The position numbers were made by a program, and so were the translations under genes. The notes under the pieces were generated by a model. That model did no database searches and was not told the DNA's origin. It was given only the letters and a program-made list of their open reading frames with translations. A DNA stretch of 64,000 nt from Microbacterium testaceum StLB037 (GTDB taxonomy: Bacteria > Actinomycetota > Actinomycetes > Actinomycetales > Microbacteriaceae), in assembly GCF_000202635.1 (NCBI RefSeq), contig NC_015125.1, forward strand, positions 682,001 through 746,000, read 5' to 3'. Positions 1 through 8,597 of this stretch are shown here, one piece after another (position 1 is the stretch's first letter; every line of letters starts with the position of its first letter).

Positions 1-443
1 AAAACCTCCGGCTCGCCTCGCCCTCGGCATCCGACGCCGACTGCGAACGGGTGCTGCGCGAGGTCAACCTCGGCGACGTCCTGGAGCGGAGCCCGCTCGG
101 CGTCGACGCGCCCGTGGGCGAGGACGGCGTGATGCTCTCGGGCGGCGAGCGTCAGCGTCTCGCGATCGCGCGCGCACTGCTCGCGGCGCCCCCGGTTCTC
201 CTGCTGGACGAGTCGACCTCGTCGCTCGACGGTGTGAACGAACAGCGCATGCGCGAGGCGATCGACGCCGTCGCGACCGATCGGACGCTCCTGGTCATCG
301 CGCACCGGCTCTCCACGGTGGTCGACAGCGACCTCATCGTCGTGCTCGAGAACGGTCGCGTGGTCGGGCAGGGCACGCACAGCGAGCTCGTGGCATCCAC
401 TCCCCTGTACCGGGATCTGGCGAAGCACCAGCTGCTGGTCTGA
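1..443 (+). CDS. ABC transporter ATP-binding subunit, C-terminal part (5' truncated by window)
   Basis: The 3' end of an ATP-binding cassette protein; the reading frame is open from the first bases, so the start lies upstream of the window. Visible are the signature LSGGERQRLAIARALL, the Walker B with catalytic glutamate (VLLLDESTSSLD) and the H-loop (VIAHRLSTV). The spacing and the serine-rich D-loop are typical of export-type ABC proteins with a fused membrane domain, but that domain is outside the window, so substrate and direction cannot be read. The gene ends at a strong bidirectional hairpin shared with pckG. Confidence 0.85.
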   Translation, partial: NLRLASPSASDADCERVLREVNLGDVLERSPLGVDAPVGEDGVMLSGGERQRLAIARALLAAPPVLLLDESTSSLDGVNEQRMREAIDAVATDRTLLVIAHRLSTVVDSDLIVVLENGRVVGQGTHSELVASTPLYRDLAKHQLLV

Positions 444-458
444 CTCCGCGCGGGCATA

Positions 459-499
459 CCGATGCCCCTCCTGCGCGCCAAGAACGGGAGGGGCATCGG
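459..499. terminator. bidirectional intrinsic terminator
   Basis: A perfect 13-bp stem (459-471 pairs with 487-499) with a 15-nt loop lies between two convergent genes, the ABC gene on + and pckG on -. No clear T-run follows, as is usual in high-GC actinobacteria. Confidence 0.7.
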
Positions 500-546
500 A
501 TTCGAAGGCTCGCCCGCCCGCTCGGAGGCGGGACGGGACGAGCGGG

Positions 547-2430
547 TCAGGCGCGCTGCAGGCGGTAGCGCAGGGCGGCGAGCTCGGCGCGGAGCGCGGC
601 CGGTAGGTGCGAGCCGAAGGTGTCGAAGAACTCCTCCGTGAGGTCGGCCTCGGCGAGCCACGAGTCGCGGTCGATCGCGAACAGCTCCTCGAGGTCGGCG
701 GCGGGGAGGTCGAGACCCGACAGGTCGAGGTCTTCCACGCGGGGCAGGCGCCCGATCGGGCTGTCGACCGCCTCGACCTGGCCGTCGACGCGGCGGATGA
801 TCCAGTCGATCACGCGGGCGTTGTCGCCGAATCCGGGCCAGAGGAAGCGGCCGTCGTCGCCCTTGCGGAACCAGTTGACCTGGAAGATGCGCGGAGCGCG
901 GTCGAAGCGCAGCTTCTGGCCGACCTTGAGCCAGTGGCCGAAGTAGTCGCCCATGTTGTAGCCGCAGAACGGGAGCATCGCGAAGGGATCGCGGCGGAGC
1001 TCGCCGACCGTGCCCTCCTGGGCCGCGGTCTTCTCGGACGAGACCGTCGAGCCGAGGAAGACGCCGTGCGACCAGTCCGTGGCCTCGACCACGAGCGGGA
1101 CGTTCGTCGCGCGACGACCGCCGAACAGGATCACGTCGAGGGGAACGCCCTCGGGCGCCTCCCAGTCCTCCGCGATCTGCGGGCACTGCGCGGCACCCAC
1201 CGTGAAGCGCGAGTTGGGATGCGCGGCGGGACGGCCCGATGCGGGCGTCCACGCGTTGCCCTCCCAGTCGGTGAGGTGCGGCGGAGCCTCGTCGGTCAGG
1301 CCCTCCCACCACACGTCGCCGTCGGGACGCAGCGCGACGTTCGTGAAGATGGTGTTGCCCCACAGCGTCTCGATCGCGGTGACGTTGGTGGACTCGCCGG
1401 TGCCGGGAGCGACACCGAAGAAACCGGCCTCGGGGTTGATGGCCCACATGCGCCCGTCTTCGCCGGGGCGGATCCAGGTGATGTCGTCGCCGAGCGTCTC
1501 GACGCGCCAGCCGGGGATCGTGGGGCGGAGCATCGCGAGGTTCGTCTTGCCGCACGCCGAGGGGAAGGCCGCGGCCACGTGGTAAGCCTTGCCCTTCGGG
1601 TCGATCACGCGGATGAGCAGCATGTGCTCGGCGAGCCAGCCCTCGTCGCGGCCGATGACCGAGGCGATGCGCAGCGCGAAGCACTTCTTCGCGAGGATCG
1701 CGTTGCCGCCGTAGCCCGAGCCGTACGACCAGACCTCGAGCGTGTCCGGGAAGTGGACGATGTACTTCTCGTCGTTGCACGGCCACGCGACGTCGGCCTG
1801 GCCGGGGGCGAGCGGGGCACCGACCGAGTGCACGGTCTTGACCCAGGGAGCGCCCGCGGCGATCTGCTCGGTGACGGCGGTGCCGACGCGGGTCATCACG
1901 CCGATGGATGCCACGGCGTACGCGCTGTCGGTGATCTGGACGCCGATGTGGCTCAGGGGGCCGCCGACCGCGCCCATCGAGAAGGGGACGACGTACATCG
2001 TGCGCCCGCGCATCGACCCCTCGAAGACGCCGTTCAGCGTCTCGCGGATCTCGGCCGGGGCGATCCAGTTGTTGGTGGGACCGGCATCCTCTTCGCTCTC
2101 GGAGGCGATGTAGGTGCGCGACTCGAGGCGGGCGACGTCGCCGGGGTGAGAGCGGGCGAGGTAGGAGCCGGGGCGCCACTCGGGGTTGAGCTTGATGAGC
2201 TTGCCCTCGTCGACCATCTCCCGCAGCAGCGCGTCGTTCTCGGCGGCCGAACCGTCGACCCAGTGGATGCGATCGGGCTGCGCGAGTGCCGCCACCTGGT
2301 CGACCCAGGCGAGGAGACCGGGCATGCCGGGACCGTCGACCTCGGGGCGCGCACCGTAGCCGGGGCGGGCGACAGCGGTGGTCGCGGCGGGGCGGCCGGC
2401 GGGGCGGGCGAAGATGTCGGCGAGGGCCAT
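547..2430 (-). CDS. pckG: phosphoenolpyruvate carboxykinase (GTP)
   Basis: Converts oxaloacetate and GTP to PEP and CO2, the entry step of gluconeogenesis in the cytoplasm. The 627-aa product has the usual length of the GTP-dependent family. It shows the P-loop-like kinase motif [13 protein letters not shown] near residue 290, followed by GDDITW and [13 protein letters not shown], all hallmarks of GTP-PEPCK. The start at 2430 is chosen because AAGGAGA sits 5 nt upstream on the minus strand; a longer frame up to 2514 would run through the promoter. It faces a ramB-like regulator across a short divergent promoter region, which suggests control by acetate or propionate status. Confidence 0.97.
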   Translation of the reverse strand: MALADIFARPAGRPAATTAVARPGYGARPEVDGPGMPGLLAWVDQVAALAQPDRIHWVDGSAAENDALLREMVDEGKLIKLNPEWRPGSYLARSHPGDVARLESRTYIASESEEDAGPTNNWIAPAEIRETLNGVFEGSMRGRTMYVVPFSMGAVGGPLSHIGVQITDSAYAVASIGVMTRVGTAVTEQIAAGAPWVKTVHSVGAPLAPGQADVAWPCNDEKYIVHFPDTLEVWSYGSGYGGNAILAKKCFALRIASVIGRDEGWLAEHMLLIRVIDPKGKAYHVAAAFPSACGKTNLAMLRPTIPGWRVETLGDDITWIRPGEDGRMWAINPEAGFFGVAPGTGESTNVTAIETLWGNTIFTNVALRPDGDVWWEGLTDEAPPHLTDWEGNAWTPASGRPAAHPNSRFTVGAAQCPQIAEDWEAPEGVPLDVILFGGRRATNVPLVVEATDWSHGVFLGSTVSSEKTAAQEGTVGELRRDPFAMLPFCGYNMGDYFGHWLKVGQKLRFDRAPRIFQVNWFRKGDDGRFLWPGFGDNARVIDWIIRRVDGQVEAVDSPIGRLPRVEDLDLSGLDLPAADLEELFAIDRDSWLAEADLTEEFFDTFGSHLPAALRAELAALRYRLQRA

Positions 2431-2504
2431 GTCGTCTCCTTTGTCGAGCGGAATTCCTTGGTGTTCCCCCACTCTGACGCGCCGTGAGCGGATCTTTAGA
2501 GAGA

Positions 2505-2546
2505 AAATGGGCATAAGAATCGCGAAACTTTCGATATGGTCAAGGA
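2505..2546. promoter_or_regulatory. divergent pckG / ramB-like promoter with palindromic operator
   Basis: The 11-bp palindrome CGAAA-C-TTTCG (2523-2533) sits between the two genes. TATGGT (2535-2540) is a good -10 for the rightward gene and lies 6 nt before its ATG at 2547, implying a leaderless mRNA; the nearest SD-like bases touch the start codon. Leftward, TTGACC (minus strand, 2543-2538) is a possible -35 for pckG, which would place the palindrome between its -35 and -10. The motif loosely resembles RamB-type sites, which carry an AACTTT core. Confidence 0.55.
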
Positions 2547-3986
2547 ATGGCCTCGTCGCTCGAACTGACCACGCTCGGACACCGCATCCGCCACCACCGC
2601 CTCGCCCGCGGGCTCACGCTCGATGAGCTCGGCGCGCTCGTGGGCGTCGCGGGCAGCCAGCTCAGCCTGATCGAGAACGGCAAACGCGAGCCCAAGCTCT
2701 CGCTCCTGCAGGAGATCGCGCGGGCGACCGAGACCGAGGTCACCGAACTCCTGTCCACCGAGCCGCCGAACCGCCGGGCGGCGCTGGAGATCGAGCTCGA
2801 GCGCGCGCAGTCGAGCCCGTTCTTCCAACAGCTCGGCATCCCCCCGGTGAAGGTGACCAAAGGCACCACCGACGAGACGATCGAGGCGGTGCTGGGCCTT
2901 CACCGCGAACTGCAGCGGCGCGAGCGCGAGACGATCGCGAGCCCCGAAGAGGCACGGCGCGCGAACACCGAGATGCGCCTGCGCATGCGCGCGGTCGACA
3001 ATCACCTGCCCGACATCGAGAAGCTCGCCGAGAAGCAGCTCAAAGCCGCCGGCCACGGCACGGGGGCGCTGACCCACCGCACCGTCAGCATCATGGCCGA
3101 GCAGCTGGGCTTCGAGCTGATCTACGTCAGCGACCTGCCCCACTCGGCGCGGTCGGTGACCGACCTCGAGAACGGCCGGATCTACCTCCCGCCCGCCTCG
3201 ATCCCCGGCGGCCACGGCCTGCGCTCGATGGCGCTGCAGGCGATGGCCCACCGCCTGCTCGGGCACCGCCCGCCCACCGACTACGCCGACTTCCTCCAGC
3301 AGCGCCTCGAGATCAACTACTACGCGGCCTGCTGCCTCATGCCGGAGACGAGCTCGGTCGCGTTCCTCGCGCAGGCGAAGAAGGACCGCAACCTCGCCGT
3401 CGAGGACTTCCGCGACGCCTTCGGGGTCACGCACGAGGCCGCCGCGATGCGGATGACGAATCTCATGACCGCACACCTCGGCATCCGGTTGCACTTCCTC
3501 CGCGTCGACGGCGACGGGGCGATCTCGCGGGTGTACGAGAACGACGGCCTCCCCCTGCCCACCGACGTGACGGGGTCGGTCGAGGGACAGATCGTGTGCA
3601 AGAAGTTCTCGGCGCGGTCGGCCTTCGCCGAGCACAACCGCACGACCGAGCACTACCAGTACACCGACACCCCCGCGGGGACGTTCTGGTGCTCGACGCA
3701 GACGGGAACCACCTCGGACGGCGACTTCTCGATCACCGTGGGAGTGCCGTTCGACGACGCGCGGTGGTTCCGCGGCCGTGAGACCTCGACCCGGGGCGTC
3801 TCGCGCTGCCCCGACGAGTCGTGCTGCCGTCGACCCGAGTCGGACGCGGCGGCGCGCTGGCAGGGCAAGGCCTGGCCGAGCGCGCGCGTGCACCGGCACA
3901 TGTTCTCGCCGCTCCCCCGCGGCATGTTCCCCGGTGTCGATGACGCCGAGGTGTTCGCGTTCCTGGATCGGCACGCGGACGGCTGA
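2547..3986 (+). CDS. ramB: RamB/ScfR-type short-chain fatty acyl regulator (XRE HTH + IrrE-like domain)
   Basis: A 479-aa DNA-binding regulator. Residues about 8-65 form a Cro/C1 helix-turn-helix ([27 protein letters not shown]). The centre (about 180-300) is an IrrE/M78-like domain in which the peptidase HExxH is degenerate (MAHRLLGH), so proteolysis is unlikely. The C-terminus carries a cysteine cluster (CPDESCCR, near residue 421) typical of the ScfR/RamB C-terminal domain. In Corynebacterium glutamicum RamB controls acetate metabolism genes, and ScfR proteins sense short-chain acyl-CoA. Its divergent placement next to pckG, with a palindrome in the shared promoter, suggests it regulates pckG and itself. 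The exact orthology to RamB is inferred. Confidence 0.85.
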   Translation: MASSLELTTLGHRIRHHRLARGLTLDELGALVGVAGSQLSLIENGKREPKLSLLQEIARATETEVTELLSTEPPNRRAALEIELERAQSSPFFQQLGIPPVKVTKGTTDETIEAVLGLHRELQRRERETIASPEEARRANTEMRLRMRAVDNHLPDIEKLAEKQLKAAGHGTGALTHRTVSIMAEQLGFELIYVSDLPHSARSVTDLENGRIYLPPASIPGGHGLRSMALQAMAHRLLGHRPPTDYADFLQQRLEINYYAACCLMPETSSVAFLAQAKKDRNLAVEDFRDAFGVTHEAAAMRMTNLMTAHLGIRLHFLRVDGDGAISRVYENDGLPLPTDVTGSVEGQIVCKKFSARSAFAEHNRTTEHYQYTDTPAGTFWCSTQTGTTSDGDFSITVGVPFDDARWFRGRETSTRGVSRCPDESCCRRPESDAAARWQGKAWPSARVHRHMFSPLPRGMFPGVDDAEVFAFLDRHADG

Positions 3987-4013
3987 GGTCTCGCGCCCTC
4001 GCGTCGCGCCGGC

Positions 4014-4101
4014 GGGCCGAACTCCGGAGAAGCGGGGCGAGACGGTCCGCCGAAGGCCCGTTCCGCCGCTGCCGGCCCCGAAACTCAGGAGTTTCGCACG
4101 C
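4014..4101. repeat. dispersed palindromic element family A, copy 1
   Basis: Left arm GGGCCGAACTCC (4014-4025) and right arm CGAAACTCAGGAGTTTCG (4079-4096) followed by CACGC. The same two modules recur at 10456-10543 and 40989-41075. It lies in the 414-bp gap between the ramB-like gene and the 4401 operon; the rest of that gap holds no gene, only the promoter region near 4342. Confidence 0.75.
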
Positions 4102-4341
4102 AGCGCGGCGGGGAGACGCCTGGATGCCAGGACCTCGGGCCCTTTCCGGGTGCCGGGCCGTGGCATCCGGGGCTCACGGCGCGGTCTGCAGCCCGCGCGT
4201 TCACGCGCGAGTTCGCTCAGACGCCGTCGCCCGTGCGCAGCATCGCCCGCTGAAGGCCGGCGCCTCTTGGTCGCGCGCCCGTCGTGAGCACGGCATCCCG
4301 CGCACGAGGTCCGGTAATCGGACTGTCATGCACGACGTGGT

Positions 4342-4392
4342 TTGACGAAACGTAAAAGATTTACATTTACGGGACACACACCGCTACGGAGG
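4342..4392 (+). promoter_or_regulatory. probable promoter/operator of the FolE-like transporter operon
   Basis: TTGACG (4342-4347) could serve as a -35. It is followed by an inverted repeat with arms CGTAAA (4351-4356) and TTTACG (4366-4371), a locally AT-rich patch in a very GC-rich gap. The Shine-Dalgarno GGAGG (4388-4392) precedes the ATG at 4401. The inverted repeat is a candidate operator for the LacI-type protein encoded last in the operon. No TPP or other known riboswitch pattern was seen here. Confidence 0.45.
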
Positions 4393-4400
4393 CTCCCGAA

Positions 4401-5537
4401 ATGTCACACCTTCGCACCGTCCTGTCCCCTGCCCCCTCTTCTCCGACGCCGCGCGGCCCCTCGACCCGCGCCTCGCGTCGCCGTCGCCGCGTCGCCACGA
4501 CTGCGGCCGGCGTCCTCACCCTCGCCCTCGTCGTCTCGGGGTGCGCCTCGCCCGCATCCTCGTCGGGGAGCGCCAGCTCCAGCTCTTTCGGCACCGCCAG
4601 CGTGGCCCTGAGCTGGATCAAGAACTACGAGTTCGCCGGCTACTACTTCGCCGAGGACGACGGCGACTACACCGATGCCGGCTTCGACAAGGTCGATCTC
4701 ATCGCCGGCGGTGGCAACACGAACTCCTGGGATCTCGTCCTCGGAGGCCAGGCGCAGATCGGCCTCGCGTCCGACCTCACCGGAATCACCGGCGCCATCA
4801 ACGACGGCGCGGGCCTGAAGATCATCGGCGCGCAATTCGTGAAGAACCCGGTCGGCTTCGTCTCGCTCGCGAAGAACCCCATCCGCACCGTCGCCGACCT
4901 CAAGGGCAAGCGCATCGGCGTCGACGCGGGTGGCAAGCTCGCCGTCGAGGCGGTGCTGAAGGCCAACGACCTTCCCGCCGACACGGTGGAGTTCGTCTCC
5001 GTCCCCAACGGTGTCGACCCCCTCATGAACGGCGAGGTCGACGCGCTCATCGGCTTCCTCACCAACTACCCCATCGCCGTCAAGAACGCCGGCGGCGATG
5101 TGGTGACCATGTCCTTCGCCGACGCGAACTACGCGCAGTTCGGTGACGCCGTCGTCGTCAGCGACAAAGAGCTGGCCGAGAACCGCGAGGAGCTCAAGGC
5201 GATCATGAAGGCCAGCATCGAGGGCTGGAACAGCGCACTCAGCAAGGGAACGGATGCCATCGCCGACATCGCCATGAAGCACGGCGGGGCCGACAACGGC
5301 CTCGACCGCCAGCTCCAGGTCGACTCCGCAAGCGTCCTGCCGTCGTTCATGCTGACGCCCGACACCGTGAAGAACGGCATCTTCACGCTCACGCCCGACC
5401 TCATCGACCAGGCCGTCTCCTCGCTCGCCGCGGCCGGCATCACAGCCGACCCGAGCATGTTCGACACGTCCCTGCTGCAGGAGGTGTACGCCGAGAACCC
5501 CGACCTGATCCCCGGCTTCACCGTTCCGGCATCCTGA
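4401..5537 (+). CDS. NMT1/THI5-type ABC transporter substrate-binding lipoprotein
   Basis: Extracytoplasmic solute-binding lipoprotein of 378 aa. A long basic N-region leads to a hydrophobic stretch and a lipobox (VVSGC, lipidated Cys48). The mature part begins VALSWIKNYEFAGYYFAED, matching the NMT1/THI5 pattern seen in proteins binding thiamine pyrimidine precursors, riboflavin-like compounds, nitrate or taurine. The start has GGAGG 8 nt upstream. It opens a seven-gene operon with two permeases, an ATPase, a FolE-like enzyme, a creatininase-family hydrolase and a LacI regulator. The substrate is unknown; the two enzymes suggest a pteridine, pyrimidine or purine-derived compound rather than sulfonates. 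Confidence 0.88.
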   Translation: MSHLRTVLSPAPSSPTPRGPSTRASRRRRRVATTAAGVLTLALVVSGCASPASSSGSASSSSFGTASVALSWIKNYEFAGYYFAEDDGDYTDAGFDKVDLIAGGGNTNSWDLVLGGQAQIGLASDLTGITGAINDGAGLKIIGAQFVKNPVGFVSLAKNPIRTVADLKGKRIGVDAGGKLAVEAVLKANDLPADTVEFVSVPNGVDPLMNGEVDALIGFLTNYPIAVKNAGGDVVTMSFADANYAQFGDAVVVSDKELAENREELKAIMKASIEGWNSALSKGTDAIADIAMKHGGADNGLDRQLQVDSASVLPSFMLTPDTVKNGIFTLTPDLIDQAVSSLAAAGITADPSMFDTSLLQEVYAENPDLIPGFTVPAS

Positions 5538-5589
5538 CGCTCGTCACCCCGCACGTCGACACCCCGCACCCCGACCGAGAGGACGCCGC

Positions 5590-6390
5590 GTGATGATCCC
5601 GACTCCCGTGCGCGGCGTCCTCTTCGGCGCCGCGGGACTGGGCGTGCTGCTGGTCGCCTGGCACATCGTCGCCGTGACGGTGTACCAGCGCGCCAACGGC
5701 AGTCCCGGCCCCGTGCCACCCCCGCTGCCCGTGTTCGCCCGGGCGCTCGACGGTCTGTTCGGCGGCGCCTACGCCGAGGGACTCGCGGCGACCGCGGGGG
5801 CGGCCGTGACCGGGTACGCGGTGGCCGTCGTGATCGCTCTGGGGCTCGGCATCCTGGTCATGATCGCCCCGCCGCTGGGTCCCTTCGCCTCGCAACTGGG
5901 TGTCGTGGCCGCGTGCGCACCCGCCGCGGCCATCGCCCCGATCGTGGTGCTGCTGAGCCCGTCGGGCAGCCGCGCCGTGAGCGTCGTGCTCGCGCTGCTC
6001 GCCGTCGAGTTCCCCCTCGTGATCGGCGTGCTGCTCGGGCTGCGCTCCGCCGCCCCCGCCCAGATCGACCTCGTCCACGCGTACGGCGGAGGCGCCTGGA
6101 CGGCCATCCGCAAAGTTCGGGTCATCTCGGCCATCCCGGCCCTGCTGGCGGCGCTCAAGCTCGCCGCCCCCGCCGCCTTCCTCGGCGCGATGACGGGTGA
6201 GTTCTTCACCGTCGGCGTCGACGAGGGCGCCGGGCGCCTGCTCATCTCGCAGCAGTACGTCGGCGACTACACCGGCATGTGGGCGATCGCCCTCCTCGCC
6301 ACGGTCGTCTCCGCGCTGGGCTACGGCGCGATCGCGCTGCTCGGGCGCGTGCTCGCCCCCTGGACCGCACACACCGGGAGCATCCGATGA
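5590..6390 (+). CDS. ABC transporter permease (BPD family), subunit 1
   Basis: Integral membrane permease of 266 aa with about six hydrophobic segments. The cytoplasmic coupling (EAA-like) loop is VHAYGGGAWTAIRKVRVISAIPA, positioned as in SsuC/ThiX-type permeases. GTG 5590 has GAGAGGA about 7 nt upstream; an ATG immediately follows at 5593 and is an alternative start. Its last codon overlaps the ATG of the next permease (ATGA), so translation is coupled. It forms the heteromeric channel of the NMT1-type importer. Confidence 0.88.
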   Translation: MMIPTPVRGVLFGAAGLGVLLVAWHIVAVTVYQRANGSPGPVPPPLPVFARALDGLFGGAYAEGLAATAGAAVTGYAVAVVIALGLGILVMIAPPLGPFASQLGVVAACAPAAAIAPIVVLLSPSGSRAVSVVLALLAVEFPLVIGVLLGLRSAAPAQIDLVHAYGGGAWTAIRKVRVISAIPALLAALKLAAPAAFLGAMTGEFFTVGVDEGAGRLLISQQYVGDYTGMWAIALLATVVSALGYGAIALLGRVLAPWTAHTGSIR

Positions 6391-7217
6391 TCCGCCTGCC
6401 CGCCTGGGTCTGGACGACCCTGTGCACGCTCGGCACCGCCGCGCTCCTGCTGGTCGGGTGGCAGCTGGCCATCACGTTCTCCGGGCTGAGCCCCTACCTC
6501 GCCAAGACCCCGGTCGACGTGTGGCGGTACCTCTTCGTCGACGGCGTCGGCAACCCGGCCGAGGCCGCCGAGCGCCGCGCTGCGCTCGTGCCCATGATCG
6601 GCGTCACGCTCGGGCACAGCGCCATCGGTCTGCTCCTCGGCATCACCGCCGGATTCATCGGCGCGGTCGCGCTGACCGTCTCTCGGGCGCTGCGCTCGAT
6701 CTTCCTCCCGCTCGCGCTGCTGCTGCAGACCGTCCCCCTGATCGCGATGGCACCGGTCATCTACGCGGTGTTCGGGTCCGGCATCCTGACCGCCGCCGTG
6801 GTGGCCGCGGTCGTCACGTTCTTCCCTCTGCTGATGAACATCGGCGCGGGGCTGTCATCCTCCACGCCGGAGACGGTGGACCTCGTGCACGCCTATGGGG
6901 GCGGGCGCTGGACGCTGCTCCGATTCGTCCAGCTGCCGGCATCCCTTCCCTCGCTCTTCGCCGGTCTCAAGCTCGCCGCACCGGCCACGGTGTCGGCGGC
7001 GACGCTCTACGAGTTCCTCTTCTCGTTCGAGGGGCTCGGCGCGAACCTGCTGACGAGCAAGTCGTACTCGGACTACGGGCTGCTGTGGACGCTTGTCGTG
7101 ATCACGGTGCTGCTCTCGCTCGCCGCGTACGGTCTGGTCGTCTTGGCCGAGACGCTCCTGCTCGCCGGTCGCTTTCCGCCGCGCGCTTCGACTCCCGCCC
7201 AGAAAGGCCTCGCATGA
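6387..7217 (+). CDS. ABC transporter permease (BPD family), subunit 2
   Basis: Second permease, 276 aa. It is related to subunit 1: the coupling loop VHAYGGGRWTLLRFVQLPASLPS is nearly the same, suggesting an old duplication and a heterodimeric channel. Several strongly hydrophobic helices are visible. The start at 6387 is chosen because it overlaps the upstream stop as ATGA; a longer in-frame extension exists but would overlap the first permease by over 100 bp. The stop likewise overlaps the ATPase start (ATGA). Confidence 0.87.
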   Translation: MIRLPAWVWTTLCTLGTAALLLVGWQLAITFSGLSPYLAKTPVDVWRYLFVDGVGNPAEAAERRAALVPMIGVTLGHSAIGLLLGITAGFIGAVALTVSRALRSIFLPLALLLQTVPLIAMAPVIYAVFGSGILTAAVVAAVVTFFPLLMNIGAGLSSSTPETVDLVHAYGGGRWTLLRFVQLPASLPSLFAGLKLAAPATVSAATLYEFLFSFEGLGANLLTSKSYSDYGLLWTLVVITVLLSLAAYGLVVLAETLLLAGRFPPRASTPAQKGLA

Positions 7218-7972
7218 CCGCGTCCGGCGTCCACATCCGTGCCCTCACGCGCCACTTCGCCACCCGGGGCGGCCCGGTGGTCGCGGTGGACGGCGTCGAC
7301 CTCGACACCCCCCGCGGCTCGTTCCTGTCGCTGCTCGGCCCCTCCGGGTGCGGCAAGTCCACCGTGCTGCGCATGCTCGCCGGTCTCGACACCCCCACCT
7401 CGGGCTCCGCGACAGTCAACGACCTGACGCCCGCGGCCCTGCGGCGCACCCACGCGTACGGCATCGCGTTCCAGGATCACGCGCTGCTGCCCTGGCGCAC
7501 CGTGGAGCGCAACATCGCGCTCCCGTTCGAGATCGCCGGGCTCCCCGTCGACAGGGAATGGGTACGCGAGCTCCTGCACCTCGTCCGCCTCGAGCAGTTC
7601 GCGAAGGCTCGACCGTGGCAGCTCTCGGGAGGAATGCGCCAGCGCGTCGCCATCGCCCGTGCCTTGGCGCTCCGCCCGAGCGCACTGTTCCTCGATGATC
7701 CGTTCGGCGCGCTCGACGACGTCACGCGGCAGCGCCTCAACATCGAGCTGCAACGACTGTGGAGCGAGCAGCAAGCCACCACCGTCATGGTCACACACGG
7801 CGTGCAGGAGGCCGTCTTCCTCAGCGACCAGGTCGCGGTGATGAGCCCGCGTCCGGGTCGCATCAAGGAGGTCATCGACATCGACCTCCCGCGGCCGCGC
7901 ACGCTCGAGATGACGAGCACGCCCGAGTTCCACGCGTACGTGGACCGCGCCACCGAGCTTCTGTTCCACTGA
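7214..7972 (+). CDS. ABC transporter ATP-binding protein (SsuB/TauB/ThiZ type)
   Basis: The 252-aa ATPase energises the importer. Walker A GPSGCGKST is near residue 38, the Q-loop FQDHALLPW near 90, the signature LSGGMRQRVAIARAL near 137, Walker B ALFLDDPFGALD near 157 and the switch histidine in VTHGVQEA. LLPW plus DDPFGALD is the common pattern of nitrate/sulfonate/taurine/thiamine-precursor import ATPases. It starts by ATGA overlap with the second permease and is followed after 21 nt by the FolE-like gene. Confidence 0.92.
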   Translation: MTASGVHIRALTRHFATRGGPVVAVDGVDLDTPRGSFLSLLGPSGCGKSTVLRMLAGLDTPTSGSATVNDLTPAALRRTHAYGIAFQDHALLPWRTVERNIALPFEIAGLPVDREWVRELLHLVRLEQFAKARPWQLSGGMRQRVAIARALALRPSALFLDDPFGALDDVTRQRLNIELQRLWSEQQATTVMVTHGVQEAVFLSDQVAVMSPRPGRIKEVIDIDLPRPRTLEMTSTPEFHAYVDRATELLFH

Positions 7973-7993
7973 TCCCCCGAAAGGCCGCACCCC

Positions 7994-8596
7994 ATGACCG
8001 AACTCACCGCCGTCGCCGCCACCCACATCACCCCCGACCTGGATGCCGCGGAGGAGGGCATCCGCATGTACATGCGCGCGATCGGTCTCGACACCGAGCA
8101 CCCCACCCTCATCGACACTCCGCGCCGCGTCGCGCACGCCGGCCTCGACCTCTTTTCGGGGATGGCGGGCGATCCTCATCGCGCGCTCGGCGGCGGCGAG
8201 CCCATCGAGGGCGTCTACCCCGGACCCGTGGCGGTGCACGACATCCCCTACTCCTCGATGTGCGAGCATCACCTGCTGCCGTTCCAGGGCACCGTGTCGG
8301 TGGCCTACCTGCCCGACCGCGCGCTCGCCGGGATCGGGGACTTCGACGCGATGCTGCGCGTGCTCGCCGCCCGCCCGCAGATGCAGGAGCGCCTGGCCGA
8401 CCAGATCGCCGAGGTCGTCTCCGACACGCTCGGCGCGAAGGGCGTGCTCGTCCGGTTGACCGCGCAGCACGCGTGCATGTGGGCTCGCGGCGAACGCACC
8501 GTCGGGTCGACGGCGTTCTCCCTCGCGTCCCGCGGGATCTACGACACCGACGCCGCGGCTCGGGCCGAGGCACGGGTGCTGCTCGGACTGCACTGA
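7994..8596 (+). CDS. folE: GTP cyclohydrolase I (FolE)-like enzyme with altered phosphate site
   Basis: FolE-fold enzyme of 200 aa. FolE opens the guanine imidazole ring of GTP, passing through a formamidopyrimidine, to make dihydroneopterin triphosphate. Zinc ligands Cys90, His93 and Cys161 and the catalytic histidines His92 and His159 are present (CEHHLLPF; QHACMWARG), as is QERL at 131-134. Aligned with E. coli FolE by a constant 20-residue offset (numbering from memory), the triphosphate contacts Lys68, Ser135, Lys136 and Arg139 are His48, Gly115, Asp116 and Ala119, while Arg65 and Arg185 are kept. That argues for a smaller or unphosphorylated substrate. It lies inside a transporter operon, not among folate genes, so it is probably a specialised paralogue. 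Confidence 0.85.
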   Translation: MTELTAVAATHITPDLDAAEEGIRMYMRAIGLDTEHPTLIDTPRRVAHAGLDLFSGMAGDPHRALGGGEPIEGVYPGPVAVHDIPYSSMCEHHLLPFQGTVSVAYLPDRALAGIGDFDAMLRVLAARPQMQERLADQIAEVVSDTLGAKGVLVRLTAQHACMWARGERTVGSTAFSLASRGIYDTDAAARAEARVLLGLH

Positions 8597-8597
8597 G

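Noticed and set aside
607..2487. A 626-codon open frame opposite pckG
   Set aside because: It mirrors the codon structure of pckG and shows no motif of its own.
4300..4400. TPP or other riboswitch before the NMT1-type transporter
   Set aside because: No thi-box core or other known aptamer sequence is visible; only a promoter-like region and inverted repeat.
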